This document shows positions 63,101 to 64,000 of a stretch of DNA of 64,000 nt, piece after piece. Each line of letters opens with the position of its first letter. The stretch's first letter is position 1. The stretch comes from Triplophysa rosa (taxonomy: Eukaryota > Chordata > Actinopteri > Cypriniformes > Nemacheilidae): NCBI RefSeq assembly GCF_024868665.1, contig NC_079892.1, positions 5,479,045 to 5,543,044 on the forward strand, read 5' to 3'. A model generated the notes under the pieces. That model was given only the letters and a program-made list of their open reading frames with translations. It was not told where the DNA came from and did no database searches. Position numbers and translations under genes: made by a program.

Positions 63101-63497
63101 ATTTCGTGGATGAATAATTGGGCAAGAACGACGTGCCAAGCAATATGTGGACTAGGCCTGGCATGACTGGAATGTAAATGAGTCGATCTTTGCAGGTAAT
63201 AAGCATCTGTTACCGTGAAGCAGCTAACAATTAACAGGAACCGATGAAATATACAGGATTTGTAAAACCAGCAAGTTTATGCTCGAAAAGATTCTGCAGT
63301 GTGTGCGTTTGTGTGTGTGCACGTTTGCGTTGAGACCGCTGACCTGGACACACGGCCTGCAGCGTGACATGGCTGATTTTCAAAGTGCTGGAAACGTGCC
63401 GTTGGGTGGTGCCAGCAAACAAAAGATAAAACTCTACATCCTCTTCGTTCTCGACACACTCTTCCTCACAGAGCTGGACCGTCAGCAGACACTCGCC
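12860..63497 (-). CDS. akap13: akap13: A-kinase anchoring protein 13 / RhoA GEF (whole gene as visible, 36 coding exons)
   Basis: A scaffold that tethers PKA and activates RhoA by nucleotide exchange, acting at cytoskeletal and cytoplasmic sites (known for the family). The order seen here is: N-terminal domain (residues 1-150 of the visible protein), ankyrin-like segment (about 155-212), acidic disordered region (277-993), 14-3-3-type motif (Ser 1178), C1 zinc finger (1421-1467), DH (about 1622-1833), PH (about 1856-1963), coiled coil (about 2203-2316) and polybasic tail. I placed the exons by splice signals, and all phases agree over 7,311 bases. The start codon is upstream of the window, because the first visible exon opens in phase 0 directly after an acceptor. 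The visible length of 2,436 aa compares with about 2,800 for mammalian AKAP13; much of the deficit is probably in the large exon. The paralogues arhgef2, arhgef18 and arhgef28 fit less well: the extended N-terminal and C1-DH-PH-coiled-coil order match akap13. Confidence 0.96.
13033..13336 (-). CDS. akap13: akap13 visible exon 35: Ser-rich and polybasic tail
   Basis: 304 bases, phase 0 in after TTTGCAG and phase 1 out at GTAGAG. It encodes [40 protein letters not shown] and [20 protein letters not shown]. The RL-LxKPK-KKKKK block is a family hallmark of the C-terminus. Confidence 0.96.
13501..13968 (-). CDS. akap13: akap13 visible exon 34: coiled coil
   Basis: 468 bases, phase 0 in after CACATAG and phase 0 out at GTGAGG. 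It starts [20 protein letters not shown], has a poly-serine run, [20 protein letters not shown], then about 100 residues dominated by Glu, Arg, Gln and Lys with heptad character ([20 protein letters not shown]). In the mammalian protein this coiled coil supports oligomerisation and regulates GEF activity. Confidence 0.97.
13969..14483. other. akap13 intron between exons 33 and 34
   Basis: 515 bases with a GC donor at its 5' end and a CACATAG acceptor. I see only AT-rich unique sequence. Confidence 0.8.
14484..14534 (-). CDS. akap13: akap13 visible exon 33: 51-base exon with GC donor
   Basis: 51 bases, phase 0 in and out. It encodes [17 protein letters not shown], the conserved helix before the coiled coil. 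The acceptor is CTCACAG, again followed by a second CAG (tandem acceptor). The donor reads CAG|GCGAGT, a non-canonical GC donor with otherwise good consensus; no GT in the neighbourhood keeps phase and similarity. Confidence 0.9.
14600..14997. mobile_element. complete foldback MITE, copy D, inside a short akap13 intron
   Basis: 398 bases from TTAAAGGGATAGTTCACCC to the inverted GTGAACTGTCCCTTTAA. The long arms pair over GAGAAAGATATTTGGAAGAA and CCAAACAGTT, and an extra third arm segment (14764-14830) suggests an internal rearrangement. It fills two-thirds of the 596-base intron between exons 32 and 33. Confidence 0.88.
15131..15175 (-). CDS. akap13: akap13 visible exon 32: 45-base microexon
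   Basis: 45 bases, phase 0 in after CCCACAG and phase 0 out at GTGTGT. It encodes [15 protein letters not shown], corresponding to the family's GGNANL...LLKRNSE. It is a symmetric exon that can be skipped in frame. The intron on its 3' side (14535-15130) is two-thirds filled by a foldback transposon. Confidence 0.9.
15176..16405. other. akap13 intron between exons 31 and 32
   Basis: Roughly 1.2 kb, strongly AT-rich from 15720 to 16250 with long A/T runs. I see no gene, no clear transposon and no tandem array. Confidence 0.8.
16406..16476 (-). CDS. akap13: akap13 visible exon 31: [10 protein letters not shown]
   Basis: 71 bases, phase 1 in after CTGTAG and phase 0 out at GTACAG. It encodes [20 protein letters not shown] then VLK, matching the conserved acidic [10 protein letters not shown] segment. 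Confidence 0.95.
16593..16739 (-). CDS. akap13: akap13 visible exon 30: [13 protein letters not shown] block
   Basis: 147 bases, phase 1 in after GTATGCAG and phase 1 out at GTGGGT. It encodes [33 protein letters not shown] and [25 protein letters not shown] is almost invariant in this GEF subfamily. Confidence 0.97.
16740..17611. other. akap13 intron between exons 29 and 30
   Basis: 872 bases of unique-looking sequence. I see nothing recognisable in it beyond splice signals. Confidence 0.8.
17612..17800 (-). CDS. akap13: akap13 visible exon 29: helical linker
   Basis: 189 bases, phase 1 in after CTACAG and phase 1 out at GTGAGG. It encodes [28 protein letters not shown] and [21 protein letters not shown] multiple of three with matching phases. 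Confidence 0.95.
17891..17973 (-). CDS. akap13: akap13 visible exon 28: post-PH linker
   Basis: 83 bases, phase 2 in after CTCCAG and phase 1 out at GTAAAT. It encodes [20 protein letters not shown] then IRVKELK, corresponding to the family's DEDEGIPSENEE segment and the start of a helix. Confidence 0.95.
17974..18743. other. akap13 intron between exons 27 and 28, mostly trinucleotide repeat
   Basis: Holds the microsatellite cluster at 18148-18640; the remainder is short unique sequence. Confidence 0.85.
18148..18640. repeat. compound ATT/TAG trinucleotide microsatellite cluster
   Basis: Runs of (ATT)n and (TAG)n alternate, for example at 18151-18197, 18247-18275 and 18307-18345, separated by degenerate AT-rich units. 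A long degenerate array like this is likely polymorphic. Confidence 0.9.
18744..18925 (-). CDS. akap13: akap13 visible exon 27: PH domain C-terminal half
   Basis: 182 bases, phase 0 in after TCTCAG and phase 2 out at GTGAGT. It encodes [20 protein letters not shown], then [20 protein letters not shown]. The terminal helix carries the invariant PH tryptophan (NTWMQ). Confidence 0.97.
18926..19265. other. akap13 intron between exons 26 and 27
   Basis: 340 bases inside the PH coding region. I see no repeat or other feature apart from a short poly-A run near 18967. Confidence 0.8.
19266..19342 (-). CDS. akap13: akap13 visible exon 26: PH domain
   Basis: 77 bases, phase 1 in after CTTCCAG and phase 0 out at GTATGT. 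It encodes [20 protein letters not shown] then YIFASL, central PH strands conserved through the Lbc subfamily. Confidence 0.96.
19501..19752 (-). CDS. akap13: akap13 visible exon 25: DH end and PH start
   Basis: 252 bases, phase 1 in after GCTCCAG and phase 1 out at GTGAGA. It encodes [40 protein letters not shown] and [13 protein letters not shown]. It covers the last DH helix, the linker and the first PH strand. Confidence 0.97.
19871..19988 (-). CDS. akap13: akap13 visible exon 24: DH domain, CR3 region
   Basis: 118 bases, phase 0 in after TTTTGCAG and phase 1 out at GTGAGA. It encodes [20 protein letters not shown] then [34 protein letters not shown] is the most conserved DH helix, which contacts the GTPase. 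Confidence 0.97.
20190..20315 (-). CDS. akap13: akap13 visible exon 23: DH domain centre
   Basis: 126 bases, phase 0 in and out, CCCTAG acceptor and GTAGAC donor. It encodes [20 protein letters not shown] then [15 protein letters not shown]. The YGKFCxxHNxAVxxYK and DKRFQAF blocks belong to the DH helical core. Confidence 0.97.
20433..20686 (-). CDS. akap13: akap13 visible exon 22: DH domain, CR1 region
   Basis: 254 bases, phase 1 in after TATCCAG and phase 0 out at GTGAGA. It encodes [20 protein letters not shown], then [19 protein letters not shown] and [13 protein letters not shown]. The [16 protein letters not shown] block is conserved region 1 of the Rho exchange domain, containing the catalytic glutamate typical of DH domains. 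Confidence 0.97.
20776..20922 (-). CDS. akap13: akap13 visible exon 21: DH entry
   Basis: 147 bases, phase 1 in after GGCACAG and phase 1 out at GTAAGC. It encodes [20 protein letters not shown] then [20 protein letters not shown]. The [14 protein letters not shown] helix starts the Dbl-homology domain. Confidence 0.96.
21057..21166 (-). CDS. akap13: akap13 visible exon 20: [16 protein letters not shown] linker
   Basis: 110 bases, phase 2 in after GTTTAG and phase 1 out at GTAAGA. It encodes [20 protein letters not shown] then TESLTDE, nearly identical to the block preceding the DH domain in AKAP13. Confidence 0.96.
21476..21626 (-). CDS. akap13: akap13 visible exon 19: linker between C1 and DH
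   Basis: 151 bases, phase 1 in after TTTGCAG and phase 2 out at GTAACA. It encodes [20 protein letters not shown] then [20 protein letters not shown] and INNIAG. The ERPRSA-like and SLSKSxSIxNI blocks match the family. Confidence 0.93.
21735..21792 (-). CDS. akap13: akap13 visible exon 18: short linker with tandem acceptor
   Basis: 58 bases, phase 0 in and phase 1 out at GTAAAA. It encodes [19 protein letters not shown]. The acceptor is a CAGCAG tandem, so use of the second AG would remove one glutamine (exon end 21789). It is required for exon 17 (phase 0) and exon 19 (phase 1) to join. Confidence 0.85.
21977..22044 (-). CDS. akap13: akap13 visible exon 17: second half of C1 zinc finger
   Basis: 68 bases, phase 1 in after TTTTCAG and phase 0 out at GTAATT. 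It encodes [20 protein letters not shown] then KMK. With exon 16 it gives all eight zinc ligands (H, C, C, C, C, H, C, C) with canonical spacing, so the finger should fold. Confidence 0.96.
22045..25035. other. akap13 intron splitting the C1 zinc finger
   Basis: 3.0 kb. It holds the CpG-rich candidate transposon at 23126-23460 and a short GA run (23623-23638). The rest is AT-rich unique sequence with no exon-like segment I could support. Confidence 0.8.
23126..23460. mobile_element. candidate CpG-rich MITE
   Basis: The left part reads GGCTGAAGTATAGTTCCC and the right part carries GTACGAGTTGAAAGCAGTAT then ACTTTG, giving short inverted AAGTATA-type termini. In between are many CpG steps (GCGCGTGACGCAAATTTTGC) as in a cyprinid repeat type I associate with this motif. 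Boundaries uncertain. Confidence 0.4.
25036..25198 (-). CDS. akap13: akap13 visible exon 16: charged helix and first half of C1 zinc finger
   Basis: 163 bases, phase 0 in after TTTTTGCAG and phase 1 out at GTAAGA. An alternating Lys/Glu/Arg stretch ([17 protein letters not shown]) precedes [19 protein letters not shown] and [12 protein letters not shown]. This supplies the first His and three Cys ligands of a C1 domain (residues 1421-1450). Confidence 0.96.
25199..28405. other. akap13 intron between exons 15 and 16
   Basis: 3.2 kb of AT-rich sequence with small microsatellites: (AT)n at 26107-26126 and (CTGT)n at 26297-26318. I see no transposon with clear ends and no additional exon. Confidence 0.8.
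28406..28520 (-). CDS. akap13: akap13 visible exon 15: KVSRTFSY exon
   Basis: 115 bases, phase 2 in after CTTTTAG and phase 0 out at GTGAGT. It encodes [19 protein letters not shown] then [19 protein letters not shown]. The [13 protein letters not shown] block is a strong AKAP13 signature immediately before the C1 domain. Confidence 0.95.
28521..29288. other. akap13 intron between exons 14 and 15
   Basis: 768 bases, nearly half of it the GATTAATCG foldback element at 28687-29010. Confidence 0.85.
28687..29010. mobile_element. foldback MITE of the GATTAATCG family
   Basis: 324 bases. The left end reads GGGATGTCAAACGATTAATC and the right end its reverse complement CGATTAATCGTTTGACAGCC. The arms continue through GCATCCAGAATAAA and TTACATAATATATGTCTGTG. 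It is non-coding and AT-rich in the centre. Confidence 0.88.
29289..29331 (-). CDS. akap13: akap13 visible exon 14: 43-base microexon
   Basis: 43 bases, phase 1 in after CTTTTCAG and phase 2 out at GTACGA. It encodes [13 protein letters not shown]. The size is not divisible by three, so it must be included for exons 13 and 15 to join in frame. Support is from splice signals and phase only. Confidence 0.78.
29332..30514. other. akap13 intron between exons 13 and 14
   Basis: 1.2 kb of AT-rich unique-looking sequence. I see nothing else in it. Confidence 0.8.
30515..30637 (-). CDS. akap13: akap13 visible exon 13: basic Ser-rich linker
   Basis: 123 bases, phase 1 in after CCGCCAG and phase 1 out at a near-consensus GTAAGT. 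It encodes [20 protein letters not shown] then [23 protein letters not shown] is a possible basophilic kinase site and SSSSDDED a possible CK2-type site. It is a multiple of three, so in-frame skipping is possible. I recall no strong mammalian equivalent. Confidence 0.82.
31123..31222 (-). CDS. akap13: akap13 visible exon 12
   Basis: 100 bases, phase 0 in after GCTTTCAG and phase 1 out at GTGAGT. It encodes [20 protein letters not shown] then [13 protein letters not shown], matching the family's SPLTKSISLMTIS segment. It lies only 101 bases from exon 11. Confidence 0.93.
31324..31498 (-). CDS. akap13: akap13 visible exon 11: SYSLEGL linker
   Basis: 175 bases, phase 2 in after TTGCGCAG and phase 0 out at GTAAGA. 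It encodes [16 protein letters not shown] and [17 protein letters not shown]; both the S-x-SLEGL and SLVSL-EE blocks are conserved AKAP13 landmarks. RRSYS resembles a basophilic kinase site. Confidence 0.94.
31845..31895 (-). mobile_element. SINE tail fragment
   Basis: Contains ATTTACATTTACATTTATT then AGGCTTTTATCCAAAGC, the same tail seen in the SINE at 3702-3862. The tRNA-like head is missing. Confidence 0.5.
32939..33185. mobile_element. foldback MITE with near-perfect 50-bp hairpin arms
   Basis: 247 bases beginning TTAAAAGGAATAGC and ending GAACTATTCCTTTAA. The interior arms 32994-33044 and 33079-33127 are almost exact inverted copies (ACTAATCCAAGGTT against AACCTTGGATTAGT). This arm sequence differs from the GTTCACCC family. 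Confidence 0.85.
33459..33506 (-). CDS. akap13: akap13 visible exon 10: 48-base exon
   Basis: 48 bases, phase 2 in after TTTTCCAG and phase 2 out at GTACCA. It encodes [16 protein letters not shown], a basic stretch leading into SYSLEGL in the next exon. Being a multiple of three with matching phases, it could be skipped without frameshift. Confidence 0.88.
33507..33987. other. akap13 intron between exons 9 and 10
   Basis: 481 bases. I see no repeat or coding signal. Confidence 0.8.
33988..34310 (-). CDS. akap13: akap13 visible exon 9: 14-3-3-site exon
   Basis: 323 bases, phase 0 in and phase 2 out at GTATGG. It contains [11 protein letters not shown], an acidic EEEER stretch, then [18 protein letters not shown], which is close to identical across the family. 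RRHSWGP (Ser 1178, bases 34038-34040) fits an RxxSxP-type 14-3-3 site; the corresponding mammalian serine is a PKA target whose 14-3-3 binding inhibits RhoGEF activity. The acceptor is CCGAAG, preceded by a (CT)n microsatellite acting as the pyrimidine tract. Confidence 0.95.
34321..34374. repeat. (GA)n microsatellite, serves as (CT)n pyrimidine tract of exon 9
   Basis: About 54 bases of GA dinucleotides with three interruptions by GC. On the transcribed (minus) strand it is a (CT)n tract ending 9-10 bases before the exon 9 acceptor. Confidence 0.9.
34510..35650. repeat. degenerate minisatellite, period about 50 bp, about 20 copies
   Basis: Copies share the core GACTGTTTTTAAACATTTTC then ACGTATAATGTAAAAAGCGT then AATTTGACA. 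The core TTTCACG-like step recurs near 34757, 34800, 34846, 34947, 34999, 35045, 35100, 35148, 35309, 35400, 35500 and 35604, with spacing mostly 43-55. Copies differ largely by single-base indels. Flanks (ACACTGTAAAAA at left, CTGGCAACCCA at right) resemble ends of a fish DNA repeat. Confidence 0.85.
36440..36689. mobile_element. foldback MITE, copy E (GTTCACCC family)
   Basis: Left arm TTTTCACTCATGTCGTTC and TTCTGCAGAACACAAAAGAA; right arm CTTCTTCTGTGTCCTGCAG and ATGACATGAGGGTGGGTAAA. The outer termini have decayed. Confidence 0.75.
37133..37266 (-). CDS. akap13: akap13 visible exon 8: Ser/Asp-rich linker
   Basis: 134 bases, phase 1 in after TTCCCAG and phase 0 out at GTGGGT. It encodes [20 protein letters not shown] then [19 protein letters not shown]. 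The mammalian counterpart has a similar Ser/Asp cluster before the STDDT block. Likely a phosphorylated linker. Confidence 0.85.
37267..38192. other. akap13 intron between exons 7 and 8
   Basis: 926 bases of AT-rich sequence, including a short triplicated TTACATTTTTGCTGTTAAAA-like motif at 38040-38105. I see nothing else. Confidence 0.8.
38193..38271 (-). CDS. akap13: akap13 visible exon 7: linker
   Basis: 79 bases, phase 0 in after TTATTGCAG and phase 1 out at GTAAAT. It encodes [20 protein letters not shown] then ETKTSS. There is no recognised domain. The acceptor is strong and the phases join exons 6 and 8 exactly. Confidence 0.78.
40746..40769. repeat. (CA)n microsatellite
   Basis: Twelve uninterrupted AC dinucleotides. 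Confidence 0.9.
42989..43720. mobile_element. GATTAATCG-family foldback, split by another element
   Basis: The left part (42989-43110) matches the copy at 28687-29010 (GATTAATCGCATCCAGAATA, then TTTGTGTTTACATAATAT). The right part (43561-43720) resembles the second half of that family. Between them lies a different element. The right terminal GACAGCCC has been lost. Confidence 0.6.
43111..43559. mobile_element. inserted element with GCGATAA termini
   Basis: Starts AGGGCTGTCGCGATAAACCG and ends TATCGCGATAAATTATCG then TGCAACTTTGGA. Inverted CGCGATAA motifs lie near both ends. The interior has no open frame of note. It sits within the 42989-43720 element, so it is the younger insertion. Confidence 0.55.
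43763..43899. mobile_element. candidate short DNA repeat (GGTACC-rich)
   Basis: Contains TCAATGGGACGGTATGTACC, ACCTTAAAGGTACCACTTTT and, inverted at the right, TACCGCCCCATGTGACAGC followed by TTTTCTGACAGTGTA. This type, with repeated GTACC words, is one I associate with cyprinid genomes. Confidence 0.5.
44328..44525. mobile_element. MITE of the GCTGTCCTTCTGAAACCTT family, copy 2
   Basis: Left terminus GCTGTCCTTCTGAAACCTT; the right terminus is its near reverse complement, ending GAAGGACAGC. The interior aligns with the copy at 4049-4262 with many substitutions and indels. It lies in the 13.7-kb akap13 intron. Confidence 0.75.
45165..45345 (-). promoter_or_regulatory. CpG-rich patch: candidate internal akap13 promoter and alternative first exon
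   Basis: About 18 CpG in 160 bases, within a CpG-poor intron, followed on the plus strand by a 200-base pyrimidine-rich block. On the minus strand GGGCAAGATG (ATG 45237-45239) opens MYERHRR, followed by a donor GAAG|GTATAG (exon edge 45217). The phase (2) would not join exon 7 but fits exon 10. AKAP13 is known to make shorter isoforms from internal starts. No transcript evidence is visible, so it is only a candidate. Confidence 0.35.
45945..46156. mobile_element. foldback MITE, copy F (GTTCACCC family)
   Basis: Begins TTAAAGGGACAGTTCACGC and has the inner arm CATTCTTCAAAATATCTTC then TGTGTTCTGCAGAAG, ending AAGGTGAACTATT. The left inner arm is shortened. Confidence 0.75.
46923..47130. mobile_element. 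foldback MITE, copy G (GTTCACCC family)
   Basis: Begins TTAAAGCGAGAGTTCACCCC and carries TTCTTCTGTTGAACACG and the inverted AAAATATCTTCTTTTGTGTT. The right terminus is truncated after TGACATGAGG. Confidence 0.7.
48540..49200 (+). mobile_element. decayed THAP-bearing DNA transposon (approximate extent)
   Basis: Non-coding flank and the THAP remnant together resemble a repeated cyprinid element type in which a short leader precedes an ATG and a THAP domain. Ends are not defined. Copy number elsewhere would show whether this is a repeat. Confidence 0.4.
48817..49060 (+). pseudogene. broken THAP-domain reading frame
   Basis: At 48938-49000 the frame reads [20 protein letters not shown], the C-terminal half of a C2CH THAP zinc finger (V-C-x2-H-F-x-P-E-C-F). 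It meets a TAG at 49004-49006. A shift by one base restores a frame ([10 protein letters not shown]), so there is a frameshift near 49001. The upstream ATG at 48817-48819 is separated from it by further stops. THAP fingers are the DNA-binding domains of P-element-like transposases and derived genes. It sits in an intron, antisense to akap13. Confidence 0.6.
49561..49645 (+). mobile_element. tRNA-derived SINE head
   Basis: TAGCCTGGTGGTTGGTGCGC (box A) and, 32 bases on, AAGTTCGATTCCCATC (box B) lie at tRNA-like spacing. The cloverleaf is not convincing. The sequence differs from the SINE pair at 3521-3862, so it is a second SINE type. Confidence 0.6.
50114..50222. repeat. minisatellite, about 26-bp unit
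   Basis: Contains repeated GGTGGTTGCTAGGCTAGGGT-GTTCTGG units, two nearly exact and flanked by degenerate copies (TAGGTGGTTGCTAGG). Confidence 0.75.
50908..51170. mobile_element. foldback MITE, copy H (GTTCACCC family)
   Basis: Begins TTAAAGGGATAGTTTACCCA, then TCATCATTTATTAACCCTCA; the right arm has GAGGATGAGTAAATGATGAC and AATTTTGGGCTAAACTA. Most of the long left inner arm has been lost. Confidence 0.8.
51982..52052 (-). CDS. akap13: akap13 visible exon 6: linker
   Basis: 71 bases, phase 1 in after ACAACAG and phase 0 out at GTGAGT. It encodes [20 protein letters not shown] plus NSEV. The acidic, low-complexity composition continues that of the giant exon. Assignment rests on splice signals and phase, since the sequence itself is poorly conserved. 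The next exon lies 13.7 kb away. Confidence 0.78.
52053..53633. other. akap13 intron between exons 5 and 6
   Basis: 1.6 kb with the TGGGTGATTCTATAATTG element (52889-53389). The rest is AT-rich unique sequence. Confidence 0.8.
52889..53389. mobile_element. about 500-bp MITE with TGGGTGATTCTATAATTG termini
   Basis: The left end reads TGGGTGATTCTATAATTGC and the right end is the inverted CAATTATAGAATCACCCA. No protein is encoded. The region between includes a CAACACTGTTACC motif used twice (53085-53097 and 53255-53267). Confidence 0.75.
53634..55782 (-). CDS. akap13: akap13 visible exon 5: giant exon, acidic disordered PKA-anchoring region
   Basis: 2,149 bases of uninterrupted reading frame (716 codons), phase 0 in after TTATTCAG and phase 1 out at GTAAGG. 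It is rich in Glu, Asp, Ser and Thr with no globular pattern, as in the equivalent large AKAP13 exon, which is longer in mammals. Residues 844-855 ([12 protein letters not shown], bases 54046-54081) fit the spacing of RII-binding amphipathic helices. An LXXLL motif (LETLL) lies at bases 54673-54687. Conservation outside short motifs is low, so the exon's identity rests on position, size and phase rather than on similarity along its length. Confidence 0.96.
55783..56385. other. akap13 intron between exons 4 and 5
   Basis: 603 bases, of which 56062-56313 is a diverged foldback element. A GA-rich run lies at 55901-55920. Confidence 0.8.
56062..56313. mobile_element. diverged foldback MITE
   Basis: Left arm CTGTCCTCATTTACTCATCC; right arm ending TTTTTTGGGTGAATTTGG. 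The interior is unlike the GTTCACCC family centre (ACAATAAAAACAG, ACTGACAG). It may be a relative or a separate family. Confidence 0.5.
56386..56572 (-). CDS. akap13: akap13 visible exon 4: post-ankyrin segment
   Basis: 187 bases, phase 2 in and phase 0 out, TTGGCAG acceptor and GTGAGT donor. It encodes [34 protein letters not shown] and ends [14 protein letters not shown]. The NTYTLT block corresponds to the family's conserved IYTLT segment. The C-terminal part looks helical. Confidence 0.93.
57127..57180. repeat. (GT)27 microsatellite
   Basis: An uninterrupted run of GT dinucleotides on the plus strand. Likely highly polymorphic. Confidence 0.95.
57589..57632 (+). other. exon-like segment on the plus strand
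   Basis: 44 bases bounded by CCCATGCAG and AAG|GTAAAC. One frame reads [15 protein letters not shown]. It runs opposite to akap13 and no partner exon is visible. I do not recognise the peptide; chance is a serious alternative. Confidence 0.25.
57848..57884. repeat. (CA)n microsatellite
   Basis: AC dinucleotides interrupted once by GC. Confidence 0.9.
58264..58447 (-). CDS. akap13: akap13 visible exon 3: ankyrin-like repeat segment
   Basis: 184 bases, phase 1 in and phase 2 out, ATAG acceptor and GTAAGT donor. The product has [20 protein letters not shown] followed about 33 residues later by [20 protein letters not shown]. This is the TxLHxAA...G...ITxFLL pattern of about two ankyrin-like repeats, as in the mammalian protein. 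Likely a protein-interaction surface. Confidence 0.94.
58448..61209. other. akap13 intron between exons 2 and 3
   Basis: 2.8 kb without repeats of defined ends. It contains a perfect hairpin at 60496-60525 and two CpG-enriched unique stretches (59505-59600, 59980-60180) that could be regulatory; nothing in the sequence proves this. Confidence 0.75.
60496..60525. repeat. perfect 13-bp inverted repeat with 4-base loop
   Basis: GTATATACTGTAC, loop ACAT, GTACAGTATATAC. A partial third copy (CATATACTGTACAC) follows at 60535-60548. Confidence 0.9.
61210..61512 (-). CDS. akap13: akap13 visible exon 2: N-terminal domain
   Basis: 303 bases, phase 1 in and phase 1 out, CTACAG acceptor and GTGAGT donor. 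It encodes [19 protein letters not shown], then [20 protein letters not shown] and ends near [16 protein letters not shown]. The FVQD...AQFL and VLGTD blocks are family signatures. Function of this domain is not established from the sequence. Confidence 0.95.
61513..63343. other. akap13 intron between exons 1 and 2
   Basis: 1.8 kb, AT-rich, with no repeat or exon I could support. Confidence 0.75.
63344..63497 (-). CDS. akap13: akap13 visible exon 1: N-terminal beta-rich domain start
   Basis: 154 bases, entering in phase 0 after a TTTAG acceptor and leaving in phase 1 at a GTCAGC donor. It begins [13 protein letters not shown] and continues through [13 protein letters not shown], matching the conserved AKAP13 N-terminus just after the first dozen residues. 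The initiator methionine is expected in an exon beyond base 64000. Confidence 0.9.
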
Positions 63498-64000
63498 CTA
63501 AACAAGTGAGAGAGAGATTAGGTACAACATTTTTAAAAAAGTTTGTCGAAAATTGTAATATACAGGGGCACAGTTTCACTTCATGTTTTGACGTATTACT
63601 ACATAAAACTTCCTTTTTTAAAGGTGCTGTGTATAATATTTAGGAGAATCTATTGACAGAAATGCAACATAATATACATAACTATGTCTTCAGAGGTGTA
63701 TAAAGACCTTACATAATGAAGCGTTATGTTTTTATTACCTTAGAATGAGCTATTTCTATCTACATACACCGCGGATCCCCTTTTGGAATTCACCATGTTG
63801 TTTCTTCAGTAGCCCTAAATGGACAAACTTCTCTACAGAGCGCATTTCGTAAATACGTATCTCCTTTAGCAAAGAAAATGTGACAACCTCTTTGTCCTGT
63901 GACAGCCACCGTAGTGCTTCGAATTGGAGGGGTGAGCGGTGGAGTCAGAGCCATTGAGAGAGAGAGTTCTGCCAATGGAAGTCCAAAACGCTGGAGCGTC
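63498..64000. other. 5' akap13 intron, runs out of the window
   Basis: Intron upstream of visible exon 1. Mostly the candidate repeat at 63618-64000. Confidence 0.75.
63618..64000. mobile_element. candidate interspersed repeat, truncated by the window edge
   Basis: Begins TTTTTTAAAGGTGCTGTGTA and includes CAGTAGCCCTAAATGGACAA and GAGCGCATTTCGTAAATACG, word combinations I associate with a common teleost repeat. No open frame is convincing. Confidence 0.4.

Noticed and set aside
12860..63497. Gene identified as arhgef2, arhgef18 or arhgef28
   Set aside because: All share DH-PH and part of the C-terminal coiled coil, but the N-terminal domain, the giant acidic exon and the [10 protein letters not shown] block together point to akap13.
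1..64000. CRISPR array, operon or bacterial mobile system
   Set aside because: Repeats are vertebrate microsatellites, minisatellites, SINEs and MITEs; no spaced direct-repeat array and no prokaryotic gene organisation.

Overview
The window is vertebrate nuclear DNA, most likely from a cyprinid fish. It is AT-rich, intron-dense and full of short DNA transposons and tRNA-derived SINEs of types I associate with zebrafish and carp. No bacterial-style gene organisation is present. The species assignment is an inference from repeat content and protein divergence.

One protein-coding gene accounts for nearly everything that is coding. It lies on the minus strand and I identify it as akap13 (AKAP-Lbc / Brx / proto-Lbc), an A-kinase anchoring protein that is also a RhoA guanine-nucleotide exchange factor. 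I could place 36 coding exons, from 63497 down to the stop codon at 12860. Every junction agrees in reading phase, and together they give 7,311 coding bases (2,436 codons plus stop). The initiating exon lies to the right of base 64000. In protein order the exons encode: the N-terminal domain and an ankyrin-like segment (63.5-56.4 kb); a 716-codon acidic, probably disordered region in one large exon with a candidate PKA-RII anchoring helix (55.8-53.6 kb); linker exons including a 14-3-3-type site (52.1-28.4 kb); a C1 zinc finger split over two exons (25.2 and 22.0 kb); a DH-PH RhoGEF cassette (20.9-18.7 kb); and a C-terminal coiled coil with a polybasic tail (18.0-12.9 kb). The anchoring part brings PKA to the catalytic DH-PH part, and the 14-3-3 site is a known inhibitory output of PKA in the mammalian protein.

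Layout. 1-12859 is downstream flank: 3' UTR next to the stop, then intergenic DNA with repeats and no credible gene. 12860-22044 is exon-dense (C1, DH, PH, coiled coil). 22045-38271 is exons separated by repeat-bearing introns. 38272-51981 is a 13.7-kb intron holding a CpG-rich patch that could be an internal promoter, a nested transposon and a broken THAP-domain fossil. 51982-64000 is the 5' half of the gene.

Points worth a second look: a GC-AG intron next to a 45-base microexon and a 400-bp foldback element; a splice acceptor whose pyrimidine tract is a (CT)n microsatellite; a roughly 50-bp-period minisatellite about 1.1 kb long; a candidate RII-binding helix and an LXXLL motif in the large exon; the candidate internal promoter; paired inverted SINEs; a THAP transposon remnant; and an exon-like segment on the opposite strand. 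I saw no CRISPR array, operon, canonical intact tRNA or rRNA.
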